Source: Sphingorhabdus lutea (GTDB taxonomy: Bacteria; Pseudomonadota; Alphaproteobacteria; Sphingomonadales; Sphingomonadaceae). From it: a DNA stretch of 64,000 bases. How positions within the stretch are numbered: position 1 is the stretch's first letter; each line of letters opens with the position of its first letter. The stretch is from contig NZ_CP018154.1 of assembly GCF_001889025.1 (NCBI RefSeq), positions 796,501 through 860,500 of the forward strand. The letters run 5' to 3'. The position numbers and the translations under genes were made by a program. This document shows positions 55,264 to 64,000 of the stretch, piece by piece. The notes under the pieces were generated by a model. The model was not told the origin of the DNA. It did not search any database and saw only the letters and a list, made by a program, of their open reading frames with translations.

Positions 55264-57840
55264 ATGATTGAGGAAAATGATAAGCAAGGCAAGGATGCCG
55301 AAAATGCCGCCCCCGGCGAAGCTGGCGATGCTGGCAATGCTGGCAATACTGGAGATATTGCCAATGCTAATGATAAACTCATCACTGATGATGCGCAAAA
55401 CGCGTCTGATCTGCATAATCCCCAACTGCGCCAATCAATAAAGGAAGAGATTGAGGCCGCCAAATTGGCCGCGCAAAAACAAGAACAACTAAAAGCAAAA
55501 AAGGCAGCAAAAGGACCAATTATAACCCGGCGTAAATTATTGGTTGGCGGCGGGATTGGCGCAGGATTGATTTTGGGTTGGGGCATTTGGCCGCGCAAAT
55601 ATATGCCCAATTTACCCCTTGCAGAGGGGGAGGTGCTGTTCAATAATTGGTTGAAAATTGGCAAGGATGGGCAGGTGACCATTGCCATTGCGCAATCGGA
55701 AATGGGACAGGGTGTTTACACCCAAATGGCGCAAATATTGGCGGGAGAATTGGGGGCGGATTGGCGGACCATTGCGGTGCAGCCCATATCGGGTAATCCC
55801 GAATTTTCCAATATGCGCGTTGCCAAAAAATGGGCCAGCGCCCTGTTACCTCCCAGCACGGTTCAAGACCCCAATTTGGTGGATGATATTGATGAAGATG
55901 GGCCAATGATAAACGCCATGGCGCAATTGGCAAAACGTGGTTCATTCATTGTGACCGCGGAATCATCGTCAATTCAGCAATTTGAAATGCCGCTGCGCAT
56001 GGCGGGGGCGGCGGCCCGTGTGATGTTGGCACAGGTGGCGGCGGATAAATGGAAAATTGATTGGGAAAGTTGCGAGGTAGAGGGCGGTTTTGTCATCTAT
56101 GAAAAGAAAAAATTATCCTTTGGTGAATTGGCAGAGGCGGCGGCGCAGCTTGACCCGCCATCGCCCGTGCCGCTTCGTGCATCGCCGATAAATGAAATTT
56201 CAGGGCAAATGGTGGAGCGATTGGACCTGCCATCAAAAGTGGATGGTAGCGCAAATTTTGCCGGCGATATTCGCTTACCCGGTATGGTATATGCGGCGGT
56301 TCGTGCCGGCCCAATTGGCAATAGCCGATTAAAATCATTTAATAAAAAGGGCGCGGCAAAAATTTCCGGCCTGTTAAAAACCATTTCCACCAATAATTTT
56401 TTGGCGGTTGTTGCGCGCAATAGCTGGGCCGCCAATAGCGCGCTAGACGCATTGGCGCCAGTTTTTGAAAGCAAGGGCCGATTGGCCGATAATGCCCATA
56501 TTCAAAAGGCATTGGACAAGGCAATGTCCAAAAAACCGGGCGATGATGGCGGTTGGCAATATTATGCCAAAGGGAAAATTGCCGATGTTTTTGCCAAGGA
56601 AGCGGGAACGCGAATTATTGCGGCGGAATATCAAATCTCCCCCGCATTGCACGCTGCATTGGAACCACGCAGCGCCACCGCGCATTTTGTGGACGGCAAA
56701 TTGCATTTATGGATTGCCAGCCAAGCAATTGAGAATGCCCGTGAATTGGCGGCCAAGGCAATTGGTATATCCACAAAAAATGTGGTAATTTATCCCATGT
56801 TGGCGGGGGGCAGTTTTGGCCGCAATTTGGACAATCGCATCGCCGCGCAAATTGCCATTATTGCACATGAAATTTCGGTTCCGGTTCAACTTACATGGTC
56901 ACGGGTGGAGGATATTATCCGTGATTATCCCCGTACCCCGGCCAAGGCGCAAATGCGCGGTGCATTGGACAAGGATGGATTGGTGCGCGGATTGACCGCG
57001 CGGATTGCCGTTCCAGCGGCGGCGCGGCAACAAATTCGGCATTTGGTATATGATAATGATTATGCACAGATGATGGAGGATCAAAATCATTTTGACCCAT
57101 TGTCGATGGAAGGGATGATTTCGCCCTATAAAATTGACAATATGGCGATTGACCATTTTCCTGCCTGTGTGCATGTGCCAACGGGAAATTGGCGAGGGAA
57201 CAGCCATAATATTGCCTGTTTCGTTAATGAATCCTTTGTTGATGAAATGGCCCATGCCGCCGGGGTTGAACCATTGTCATTTCGCATGCAAATGATGGAA
57301 GGGCAATTAAGATTGGCCAAATGTTTAACCGAAGTGGCCAAAATAGCTGGTTGGGATGGCGGTATTTCGGCTGATGGCGGCACGGCCAGCGGTACGCCGG
57401 CGGGCGGTGGTTCGGGCATGGGGATTGCCTGTCACCATATGCATGGCAGCTATATCGCTTTGGTGGTAAAGGCAACGCGCGGCGAACGCGGTGTAGAGGT
57501 GGACAGCGTATCGGCAATGGTTGATTGTGGGCGCTTAATCCATCCTGAAATTGCCCGCCAGCAAATTGAAGGCGGCATTGTTTTTGGGTTGGCGCAGGCC
57601 ATTGGCGGGTCAACCGATTATAGCGAAGGTTTGCCCGATGTGCGCCGTTTGCGTGAATTAAACCTGCCTTTATTGCGTAATATTCCAGAAATTCAGGTGG
57701 AATTTGTGCGCAGCGAAGAAGATCCAGGCGGGGTGGGGGAGCTTGCCACGCCTGTGGTTGCGCCCGCCATTGCCAATGCATTATTTTCCGCATCGGGGCT
57801 TCGGCTTCGTGACTTACCCTTATTATCAACAGGATTTTAA
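55264..57840 (+). CDS. molybdopterin-binding hydroxylase large subunit (IorB-like), orphan
   Basis: An 858-residue xanthine dehydrogenase-family molybdenum protein related to isoquinoline oxidoreductase beta subunit. A Tat motif, ITRRKLLVGGG (RR at 89-90), comes only after an 85-residue Ala/Asn/Asp-rich and charged lead (GDAGNAGNTGDIANAND). The molybdopterin parts include AIAQSEMGQGVYTQMAQIL, VYPMLAGGSFGRNLDNR-type VIYPMLAGGSFGRN and MVDCGRLIHPEIARQQIEGG. No small 2Fe-2S subunit or cytochrome gene is adjacent. Substrate unknown. Start ATG 55264 has GGAAA upstream. Confidence 0.87.
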   Translation: MIEENDKQGKDAENAAPGEAGDAGNAGNTGDIANANDKLITDDAQNASDLHNPQLRQSIKEEIEAAKLAAQKQEQLKAKKAAKGPIITRRKLLVGGGIGAGLILGWGIWPRKYMPNLPLAEGEVLFNNWLKIGKDGQVTIAIAQSEMGQGVYTQMAQILAGELGADWRTIAVQPISGNPEFSNMRVAKKWASALLPPSTVQDPNLVDDIDEDGPMINAMAQLAKRGSFIVTAESSSIQQFEMPLRMAGAAARVMLAQVAADKWKIDWESCEVEGGFVIYEKKKLSFGELAEAAAQLDPPSPVPLRASPINEISGQMVERLDLPSKVDGSANFAGDIRLPGMVYAAVRAGPIGNSRLKSFNKKGAAKISGLLKTISTNNFLAVVARNSWAANSALDALAPVFESKGRLADNAHIQKALDKAMSKKPGDDGGWQYYAKGKIADVFAKEAGTRIIAAEYQISPALHAALEPRSATAHFVDGKLHLWIASQAIENARELAAKAIGISTKNVVIYPMLAGGSFGRNLDNRIAAQIAIIAHEISVPVQLTWSRVEDIIRDYPRTPAKAQMRGALDKDGLVRGLTARIAVPAAARQQIRHLVYDNDYAQMMEDQNHFDPLSMEGMISPYKIDNMAIDHFPACVHVPTGNWRGNSHNIACFVNESFVDEMAHAAGVEPLSFRMQMMEGQLRLAKCLTEVAKIAGWDGGISADGGTASGTPAGGGSGMGIACHHMHGSYIALVVKATRGERGVEVDSVSAMVDCGRLIHPEIARQQIEGGIVFGLAQAIGGSTDYSEGLPDVRRLRELNLPLLRNIPEIQVEFVRSEEDPGGVGELATPVVAPAIANALFSASGLRLRDLPLLSTGF

Positions 57841-57845
57841 TTTAT

Positions 57846-58850
57846 ATGAATGCGCATTTGCCCCGCGAACATCCCCCCGTTCCACATAGCAAAGTGGGTT
57901 TATTATTGGTGAATTTGGGCACGCCAGAGGCAGCCGAACCAAAAGCGGTGAAAAAATATTTAAAAGAATTTTTGTCCGATAAACGGGTTGTGGAAATCCC
58001 CGCCCTTATCTGGCAACCCATTTTGCGCGGGATAATATTAAACACAAGGCCAAAAAAATCGGCCGCCGCCTATGCCAAGGTGTGGACCGATAAAGGATCG
58101 CCATTGGCATTTTACACCGCGGCACAGGCGGATAAAATGGCTGCAATTTTGGGTGATAAGGTGATGGTGAAATATGCCATGCGATATGGCAATCCATCAA
58201 TAGCCGATCAATTATCCGCGATGAAGGCGGCGGGGTGCAATCGCATTTTAATCGCGCCTCTTTACCCACAATATAGCGGGGCGACGACAGGCACGGTGCT
58301 GGATAAGGCATATGAGACTTTGTCCAAAATGCGTTGGCATCCGGCATTGCGGACGCTGCCGCCCTATCATGATGACGAAGCCTATATAAATGCGTTGCAA
58401 CAATCGGTTCAGCATGGTTTGGAAAAATTAAATTATACCCCCGATGCGGTGATTATCAGCTTTCACGGCATGCCTGAACGCACATTGCAATTGGGCGATC
58501 CTTATCATTGCCATTGCCAAAAAACCGCGCGCTTATTGTCCGAAAAAATGGGCATAAAATTTGAAGTAAGTTTCCAATCACGTTTTGGCCGTGCCAAATG
58601 GTTAGAACCTGCAACCGACGCCACAATTGAAAAATTGGCACAGGAAGGCAAGAAAAATATTGCCATTTTTGCCCCCGGATTTTCGGTGGATTGTTTGGAA
58701 ACATTGGAAGAATTGGCAATAGCGGGACAGGAACAATTTTTGGAAGCTGGCGGAGAGAAATTTGCCTATCTGCCCTGTTTGAATGACAGTGATATTGGCA
58801 TGGAAATGTTGGTAAAATTATTGCGTAGAGAGCTTTCTGGTTGGATATAA
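57846..58850 (+). CDS. hemH: ferrochelatase
   Basis: Inserts ferrous iron into protoporphyrin IX, the last haem step. It has 334 residues. Conserved parts are KVGLLLVNLGTPEAAEPKAV, then the substrate helix region, VIISFHGMPERTL with the metal-site histidine, and FQSRFGRAKWLEPATD. It lies 5 bp after the molybdopterin gene, so the two are probably cotranscribed. The link to haem demand of the oxidase operon is functional, not positional. Confidence 0.95.
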   Translation: MNAHLPREHPPVPHSKVGLLLVNLGTPEAAEPKAVKKYLKEFLSDKRVVEIPALIWQPILRGIILNTRPKKSAAAYAKVWTDKGSPLAFYTAAQADKMAAILGDKVMVKYAMRYGNPSIADQLSAMKAAGCNRILIAPLYPQYSGATTGTVLDKAYETLSKMRWHPALRTLPPYHDDEAYINALQQSVQHGLEKLNYTPDAVIISFHGMPERTLQLGDPYHCHCQKTARLLSEKMGIKFEVSFQSRFGRAKWLEPATDATIEKLAQEGKKNIAIFAPGFSVDCLETLEELAIAGQEQFLEAGGEKFAYLPCLNDSDIGMEMLVKLLRRELSGWI

Positions 58851-58902
58851 TAGGTAAGAAATCCTGTCTTAAAAAATAATTTAAACTAACGCTTACGTCA
58901 CC

Positions 58903-58931
58903 TTGCTATCTATCTCCTCTGGCCATATCAT
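58903..58931 (+). promoter_or_regulatory. sigma-70-type promoter of phbB
   Basis: TTGCTA (58903-58908, 4 of 6 matches to TTGACA), a 17-bp spacer and TATCAT (58926-58931, 5 of 6 matches to TATAAT). The phbB ATG is at 58977 with GGAGG 10 nt upstream, consistent with a short leader. Confidence 0.5.
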
Positions 58932-58976
58932 GAAGTTGAGATATGGGAAAATATGTAATTTGGAGGGGAATATTTT

Positions 58977-59699
58977 ATGAGCAGAGTGGCGATTGTAACT
59001 GGTGGAACACGCGGTATTGGAGAGGCGATTAGCCTGCGTCTGCAAAAAATGGGGCATAAGGTTGCGGCAAATTATGCGGGCAATGAAGAAAAGGCAAAGG
59101 AATTTACACAGCGCACCGGCATCGCCACCTATAAATGGGATGTGGGTGATCATCAGGCATGTTTGGATGGTTGCGCCCGCGTGGCGGCCGAAATGGGCGA
59201 TGTTGATATTGTTGTTAATAATGCCGGCATTACCCGTGATGGCACATTGCACCGGATGAGTTTTGACGATTGGAACGAAGTGATGCGCGTCAATCTTGGT
59301 GGGTGTTTCAACATGGCAAAGGCATGTTTTCCCGGCATGCGCGAACGCGGATGGGGCCGAATTGTCAATATTGGGTCGATAAATGGACAGGCGGGCCAAT
59401 ATGGTCAGGTTAATTATGCCGCAGCAAAATCGGGCATTCATGGTTTTACCAAGGCATTGGCACAGGAGGGGGCGAAATTTGGCGTTACCTGTAATGCGAT
59501 TGCGCCGGGATATATTGATACCGATATGGTCGCCGCCGTGCCGGAGGCTGTTTTGGAAAAAATTATTGCCAAAATCCCCGTGGGCCGTTTGGGTCAGGCG
59601 GATGAAATCGCGCGCGGTGTTGGCTTTTTTGTTTCCGAAAATGGCGGCTTTGTGACGGGGTCAACCATGTCATTAAATGGCGGCCAACATATGTATTAA
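58977..59699 (+). CDS. phbB: acetoacetyl-CoA reductase
   Basis: An NADPH short-chain dehydrogenase making (R)-3-hydroxybutyryl-CoA for polyhydroxybutyrate. It has 240 residues. The cofactor loop is VTGGTRGIGEAISLRL and the catalytic tyrosine-lysine is YAAAKSG within VNYAAAKSGIHGFT, with NNAGITRDGTLHRM before. The final strands end GGQHMY. phaA and phaC are not in the window. A general SDR function is the alternative. Confidence 0.92.
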   Translation: MSRVAIVTGGTRGIGEAISLRLQKMGHKVAANYAGNEEKAKEFTQRTGIATYKWDVGDHQACLDGCARVAAEMGDVDIVVNNAGITRDGTLHRMSFDDWNEVMRVNLGGCFNMAKACFPGMRERGWGRIVNIGSINGQAGQYGQVNYAAAKSGIHGFTKALAQEGAKFGVTCNAIAPGYIDTDMVAAVPEAVLEKIIAKIPVGRLGQADEIARGVGFFVSENGGFVTGSTMSLNGGQHMY

Positions 59700-59799
59700 C
59701 CCAATGATTACACCAATTTGGATGTAATTATTGTTGACGGGCGAATCATAAATACAGTTAATGCAAAATCACAACGGCTTTTGGGAGAGGATGTTTGTG

Positions 59800-60654
59800 A
59801 TGGCGATGGCAAAACAAAATGTAAAACAACCCTTTATTGGCACCGAAAAAATCAGGGTAGCCAAGCAAATAGCTATACCCAAAAAAATATCCGCCAAGGC
59901 GGCAAAGGCGAATAAAAGACGGGTGCGGAAAAAAGCGCCAAACCTCTCCCCGGTTGAGGCGCTAAACAGGGATGAGCCATTTATAATCACACCCGTTGGC
60001 TCATCCCATACCGCACCCATGACGTCGAACGCGCCATTCATGTTGGCCCGCAAAAATGATGCAGATGAAATGCATTTATTTTTCCCCGATGCGCCGCCAA
60101 TTATGCCGCATAAATTTATTGTGCGGGCAGGGGTGAAAAGAAAAAATGCAAGGCCACTTCCATGGTGCCTGCCGGTAAAGGAAGAGGCGGGAGAGCGCCA
60201 TTTACTGTCAATGCGCCGCCGCATGGCAGATGGTATAACGGGGCAAAATAGTGACAAATTATCGGAAAATGGGCCAAAACAATATCGATTGGACCTTGGC
60301 CAAAAGCCATTATCTTTGGTGGAAATTTTGCGGATGCAGCCAGAAAAAAATGATGAAGGGCCGCAGGAGGAAGAACAGGCCGCGCATGAAAATCTGCCCC
60401 GATCCGCCGCCCCTATCATTTATAAGGAAAATGCCCCTTGGCATATTATATCCTATTGGTTGCGGTCATCACAGCGCCGGATGATGGATAAATTGGGGGC
60501 AATATTTAATCGGTCCATATTGGGAAATAAAAATATGGCCGAAAAAATGCCGCCTCAAAAAAAGGTGCAAAGACGCAGCAAGGAAGATGTGCTGCGCGAA
60601 TTGGCCAATTTGCGCCGCGAAAATTATATGTTGAAAAAACGGCTACAGCATTAG
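59800..60654 (+). CDS. hypothetical basic protein with C-terminal coiled coil
   Basis: A 284-residue soluble protein that I do not recognise. The N-terminal 60 residues are very basic (KKISAKAAKANKRRVRKKAP). A middle part has mixed acidic and proline-rich stretches (EEEQAAHENLPRSAAP), then WHIISYWLRSSQRRMMDKLG, and the last 30 residues form a probable coiled coil (VLRELANLRRENYMLKKRLQ). GGGAGAGG lies 9 nt before the chosen ATG 59800; ATG 59791 and 59806 are alternatives. It could bind nucleic acid or serve as a scaffold. No function is proposed. Confidence 0.6.
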   Translation: MAMAKQNVKQPFIGTEKIRVAKQIAIPKKISAKAAKANKRRVRKKAPNLSPVEALNRDEPFIITPVGSSHTAPMTSNAPFMLARKNDADEMHLFFPDAPPIMPHKFIVRAGVKRKNARPLPWCLPVKEEAGERHLLSMRRRMADGITGQNSDKLSENGPKQYRLDLGQKPLSLVEILRMQPEKNDEGPQEEEQAAHENLPRSAAPIIYKENAPWHIISYWLRSSQRRMMDKLGAIFNRSILGNKNMAEKMPPQKKVQRRSKEDVLRELANLRRENYMLKKRLQH

Positions 60655-60751
60655 GTAAATTTACATGCCCAATTGGATTATTTTATTTGTCCTGTCGGTG
60701 TAAAATCTGTGCCGCCTAGACGGGGGTAAATAAATATGCTTCACCAATTGC

Positions 60752-60982
60752 ATGGATTATAATCTCTACCATCCCCCCGTTAAACGATCGGTGACCATAA
60801 ATGGCCATCAAAGCAGCATTAGTTTAGAACCCTTTTTTTGGGAAATGTTGAAAAATGCGGCGCTGAGAAATAATATGGCGGTCAATGCGTTGGTGGCGAT
60901 GATTGATGCCCAGCGGATTAAATCCCCCACGCCGCCCGGGCTTGCCAGTGCGCTGCGTATTTGGTTGGTTGCCAATATATAA
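60752..60982 (+). CDS. small ribbon-helix-helix protein
   Basis: A 76-residue protein with a predicted strand-helix-helix: VKRSVTINGHQSSISLEPFF (strand with alternating polar residues, then helix) and MAVNALVAMIDAQRIKSP (second helix). It resembles the ribbon-helix-helix DNA-binding fold of short regulators and antitoxins. A paired toxin is not seen: the upstream gene is the basic coiled-coil protein and the downstream gene is an M48 protease. Confidence 0.72.
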   Translation: MDYNLYHPPVKRSVTINGHQSSISLEPFFWEMLKNAALRNNMAVNALVAMIDAQRIKSPTPPGLASALRIWLVANI

Positions 60983-61030
60983 ATTTTTGATATAGCTTTA
61001 AAAAAATAACAATAATTTTAAGGCTCCCCT

Positions 61031-61831
61031 GTGAAAAAAAATGATCATATAGAAATTGAAACTGAAAATGGTATTAAGGTGATAACCCGGCGTCAGCTAT
61101 TATCCATGGCGACAATTTTGGGCGGGATAAGCATTGCAACGCCCGCAATTGCACAATTTAAATTGGGTAAAATTGTCGGTGCAGCAGAGGATTTGGCCAA
61201 AGCTGAGCAGTTAAATGATGCCGATATGAAACAATATTTTGACCAAATGGCGGCGGAGATGGACAAGCTTAACCCCGTTGCCGGGCCGAAAGACCCTTAT
61301 GGCAAGCGTTTGGCCACATTGACTTCTGAATTGAAAAATCATGATGGTTTGGATTTGGATATAAAGGCATATTTGGTTGTCGATGTGAATGCATTCGCCA
61401 TGGCAAATGGAACAATACGTATCTTTGCGGGGTTGATGGATGAATTTACAGATGATGAAATTCGCTATGTCATTGGTCATGAAATTGGCCATGTTAAGAA
61501 AGAACATACCAAAAAACGGATGCAAAATGCCTTTCGTTTAAGTGCGTTGCAAAAAGGCGCAGAGGGTGCAGGTGGCAAGATTGGACGGTTGGCCAGCGGA
61601 GATTTGTCCAAATTATTTAACGATGTGATTACTGCACAACATAGTCAGGGCAATGAAAAAGAGGCTGATGATTATGCCATGGCATTTATGAAAGAAAAAT
61701 CATATGATCCAATGGCTTGCGTCACCGCATTGGAAAAATTGGGCGGTGGCGGCGATGGATTACCATGGCTGCAAACCCACCCCAGCCCGAAAGAACGCGC
61801 AAAAAGAATGCGTAAGGCATTAAACGGGTAA
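61031..61831 (+). CDS. M48 family zinc metalloprotease with a Tat-like signal
   Basis: A 266-residue exported peptidase similar to LoiP/YggG-type M48 proteins. The zinc motif HEIGH is at residues 150-154 (VIGHEIGHVKKEH), and the later QGNEKEADDYAMAFM has the third ligand Glu. A signal peptide carries a twin arginine (VITRRQLLSMATILGG, RR at 20-21) and cleavage near AIA-Q. The start is a GTG at 61031. Its substrates are likely damaged envelope proteins by family analogy. Confidence 0.88.
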   Translation: MKKNDHIEIETENGIKVITRRQLLSMATILGGISIATPAIAQFKLGKIVGAAEDLAKAEQLNDADMKQYFDQMAAEMDKLNPVAGPKDPYGKRLATLTSELKNHDGLDLDIKAYLVVDVNAFAMANGTIRIFAGLMDEFTDDEIRYVIGHEIGHVKKEHTKKRMQNAFRLSALQKGAEGAGGKIGRLASGDLSKLFNDVITAQHSQGNEKEADDYAMAFMKEKSYDPMACVTALEKLGGGGDGLPWLQTHPSPKERAKRMRKALNG

Positions 61832-61857
61832 TTTTTTAACTTATTTTATAAAATTAA

Positions 61858-61883
61858 ATGGCTGTGGATGATTTTGCAGCCAT
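61858..61883. terminator. possible hairpin after the M48 gene
   Basis: ATGGCTG (61858-61864) and CAGCCAT (61877-61883) pair with a 12-nt loop. The following bases are T-rich but not a clean run, so termination is only possible. Confidence 0.35.
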
Positions 61884-61975
61884 ATTCTATCTTACCCTCC
61901 AAAAAATAAGACTCTTTATTATGTTGCACTGCAACTAAATCTTGGCTTTCTGTGCGATGCTGTTAGAGGATGCGC

Positions 61976-63838
61976 ATGCTATCCATCAATAATATTACTG
62001 TTCGCCTTGGCGGTCGCGCCATTTTGGAAAAGGCAACTGCCTCCATCCCCCCGGGAAGCCGTGTCGGTTTAATCGGCCGCAATGGGGCGGGTAAATCCAC
62101 TTTGATGAAGGTCATGGTGGGGCAATTGGATGCGGATGAGGGCGAATTGAGCATGCCGCGCGGCACCAAATTGGGATATATTGCTCAAGAAGCACCGGCG
62201 GGGGATGCCACGCCATTTGAAACCGTTTTGGCCGCCGATGTCGAACGCGCCATGTTAATGGCTGAATCCGAAAATTGCGAAGATATGGAAAGATTGGGCG
62301 ATGTGCATGAACGTTTAATCGCTATTGATGCCTATGCCGCGCCATCACGTGCGTCGCGGATTTTAATCGGCCTTGGCTTTGATGAGGAAATGCAAAGCAG
62401 GCCGCTGGATAGTTTTTCCGGCGGGTGGAAAATGCGCGTCGCGCTTGCCGCCTTATTATTTTCACAGCCCGATGTGCTGTTGCTTGACGAACCGTCAAAC
62501 CATTTGGATTTAGAGGCGACGCTTTGGCTTGAAAATTTCTTAAAATCCTATCCCGCCACCTTAATCGTCATCAGCCATGAACGCGATTTATTGAACAATG
62601 TGGTTGATAATATATTGCATTTACAGGGGGGGCGATTGACGCTTTATCCCGGCGGATATGATGATTTTGAAAAATTACGCGCTGAACGCGCTGCCCAGTT
62701 AGAGGCGGCAAAGGCATCGCAAGATGCGCAAAGGGAAAGATTGCAAGATTATGTCGCGCGAAACAGCGCGCGGGCATCCACCGCGAAACAGGCGCAATCA
62801 CGCGCCAAAATGTTGGCCAAGATGCAGCCCATTGCCGCATTGATGGATGATCCATCGCTTAGTTTTGCCTTTCCCGACCCCAAGGAATTGAAACCGCCGC
62901 TCATCACCCTTGACCTTGCGGCGGTGGGATATAGTGAAAAACCGATATTACAGCGGCTGAACCTGCGCATTGATCCCGATGACCGTATTGCGCTGCTTGG
63001 CCGCAATGGCAATGGTAAGACGACTTTGGCGCGGTTGCTGGCTGCGCAGCTTACCCCTATGGAGGGGGAGGTGAACGCATCGGGCAAATTGGAAATTGGA
63101 TATTTCACCCAATATCAGGTGGAGGAATTATCCGGTGATGATACCCCAATTGAACATATGAGCCGCGCGATGCAGGGGGCAGCCCCCGGCGCAGTGCGCG
63201 CGCAGCTTGGCCGTTTTGGATTTTCGGGCGACCGCGCGATGAGCAAGGTCGGCAAATTATCGGGCGGGGAGCGGGCGCGGCTTGCCCTTGCCCTTGTCAC
63301 GCGCTCAGCACCCCATTTATTGATTTTGGACGAACCGACAAACCATTTGGATGTTGATGCGCGTGAGGCATTGGTTCAAGCATTAAATGATTATCAGGGC
63401 GCGGTTATATTGATTAGCCATGACCGGCATATGGTGGAATTAACCGCCGATCGTTTGGTGTTGGTCGATGATGGCACCGCACGCGAATATAATGGCAGCA
63501 TGGAAGATTATATTGATTTTGTGTTGGGCCGTAATCAACCCAAAGAAGGCGGCAGCGGCGCAAAGCTGGCCAAAAAGGATAAGAAACAGGCGAAAAAAGA
63601 CCGCGAAGCCGCCCGTTTATTAAAAACAGAGGTGGCCGAGGCCGAAAAAGCCATGGCAAAAATTGAAACCCAAATTTGCGATATAGACGCCGCCTTGGCC
63701 GAGCCCAAAATGGCCAAAGGCAATCTTGCCACATTATCCATGGGGGAGCTTAGCATAAAGCGTGCCGCCCTAGTCGATGATTTGGCGGCGGCGGAAAATA
63801 AATGGTTATCCCTAAATGAGAAATTAGAAATTTTATAA
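61976..63838 (+). CDS. ABC-F family ATPase (ribosome-associated type)
   Basis: A soluble 620-residue protein with two ABC modules joined by a charged linker. Module 1 has GLIGRNGAGKSTLMKVM and FSGGWKMRVALAALLFSQP with LLLDEPSNHLDLEATLWLE. Module 2 has ALLGRNGNGKTTLARLLA and LSGGERARLALALV with ILDEPTNHLDVDAREAL. The C-terminus is a Lys/Glu/Ala-rich extension ending in a coiled coil. Members act on the ribosome rather than in transport. I chose ATG 61976 because AGAGG lies 6 nt before it; ATG 61970 touches that site. Uup/EttA/YheS class not separable here. Confidence 0.93.
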   Translation: MLSINNITVRLGGRAILEKATASIPPGSRVGLIGRNGAGKSTLMKVMVGQLDADEGELSMPRGTKLGYIAQEAPAGDATPFETVLAADVERAMLMAESENCEDMERLGDVHERLIAIDAYAAPSRASRILIGLGFDEEMQSRPLDSFSGGWKMRVALAALLFSQPDVLLLDEPSNHLDLEATLWLENFLKSYPATLIVISHERDLLNNVVDNILHLQGGRLTLYPGGYDDFEKLRAERAAQLEAAKASQDAQRERLQDYVARNSARASTAKQAQSRAKMLAKMQPIAALMDDPSLSFAFPDPKELKPPLITLDLAAVGYSEKPILQRLNLRIDPDDRIALLGRNGNGKTTLARLLAAQLTPMEGEVNASGKLEIGYFTQYQVEELSGDDTPIEHMSRAMQGAAPGAVRAQLGRFGFSGDRAMSKVGKLSGGERARLALALVTRSAPHLLILDEPTNHLDVDAREALVQALNDYQGAVILISHDRHMVELTADRLVLVDDGTAREYNGSMEDYIDFVLGRNQPKEGGSGAKLAKKDKKQAKKDREAARLLKTEVAEAEKAMAKIETQICDIDAALAEPKMAKGNLATLSMGELSIKRAALVDDLAAAENKWLSLNEKLEIL

Positions 63839-63901
63839 GCAATATTTAAGGCTTTACGTAATAATATTTTTTTGCCATCACCCGCGATGGAGAGAAAATT
63901 T

Positions 63902-64000
63902 ATGACACATAATCTGCGTGGCCGGATAAAAGAAGCTATTGCATTATTTTTACCAGGAATCTTTTTATTGGGGTTTAATATCGGCACGGGCAGTGTCACC
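63902..64000 (+). CDS. Nramp-family divalent metal transporter, first 33 residues (partial)
   Basis: The gene starts at ATG 63902 with GGAGAG upstream and runs off the window. The visible residues end LPGIFLLGFNIGTGSVT, resembling the start of the first helix of Nramp manganese/iron transporters (a PG followed by GxNIGTGSVT). Only 33 codons are visible, so the call is tentative. Confidence 0.55.
   Translation, partial: MTHNLRGRIKEAIALFLPGIFLLGFNIGTGSVT

Noticed and set aside
54747..55688. 313-residue open frame on the minus strand over the mrp and molybdopterin genes
   Set aside because: It crosses two well-supported plus-strand genes, shows no domain motif and looks like the complement of their codon pattern.
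60752..60982. toxin-antitoxin pair with the ribbon-helix-helix gene as antitoxin
   Set aside because: Neither neighbour has a toxin-like size or motif, so only a stand-alone regulator is supported.
1..64000. tRNA, rRNA, CRISPR arrays, transposons, prophage or riboswitch elements
   Set aside because: Gaps between genes are short (under 300 bp) and none shows a cloverleaf, repeat-spacer array or insertion-sequence ends.

Overview
The window reads as a chromosomal segment of an alphaproteobacterium of the Sphingomonadales type. The evidence is a serine palmitoyltransferase with its own acyl carrier protein (the sphingolipid entry step), an aa3 cytochrome oxidase operon in the order coxB-coxA-ctaB-small protein-ctaG-coxC-DUF983-SURF1, a sphingomonad-style winged-helix regulator with an N-terminal receiver-like part, and a TonB receptor. 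By eye the DNA is AT-rich for a sphingomonad (roughly mid-40s % GC). I see no rRNA, tRNA, CRISPR array, transposase, phage gene or origin. Genes are packed tightly, often with 1-4 bp overlaps.

Layout. 1-6062 (minus): a partial TonB-dependent receptor, a small membrane protein with an AI-2E family permease, and the operon pyrE-pdxJ-acpS-lepB. 6303-13095 (plus): the cytochrome c oxidase operon, including a 51-residue gene at 10259-10414, closed by a hairpin terminator shared with the convergent infC, which appears to start with AUC. 13926-20687: DUF2721, two hotdog thioesterases, YbjN, UbiK, TspO and a two-module M16 peptidase. 20985-27144: clpB, DUF808, and a desaturase coupled to a membrane/SRPBCC protein. 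27164-32373: nadB with an ABC ATPase, two tandem DUF4402 secreted proteins, a zinc-finger protein, and the MarR-like regulator. 32667-36009: an M3 peptidase and a DhlA-type haloalkane dehalogenase.

36111-41127 is the most interesting part. ACP and serine palmitoyltransferase face a minus-strand operon of DUF2141 protein, lipid kinase, Tam41-like nucleotidyltransferase and secreted metallo-beta-lactamase-fold hydrolase. I read this as a candidate pathway for a phosphorylated sphingolipid headgroup. It sits next to lptF-lptG and a flippase (41249-45136).

45137-50407: a TlpA-like lipoprotein, argH, an LptM-like lipoprotein, lysA, a truncated CysG and proC. 50491-55200: a DegP-type protease, hflK-hflC and an Mrp ATPase. 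55264-64000: an orphan molybdopterin hydroxylase with an internal Tat motif, hemH, phbB, an unrecognised basic protein, a ribbon-helix-helix protein, an M48 protease, an ABC-F ATPase and the start of an Nramp transporter.

Most of the window is core metabolism and envelope biology. The unusual signals are the candidate sphingolipid headgroup cassette, several short in-gene tandem repeats (12, 14 and 15 bp), the infC start, and a 20-bp-period direct repeat between the M16 peptidase gene and clpB.
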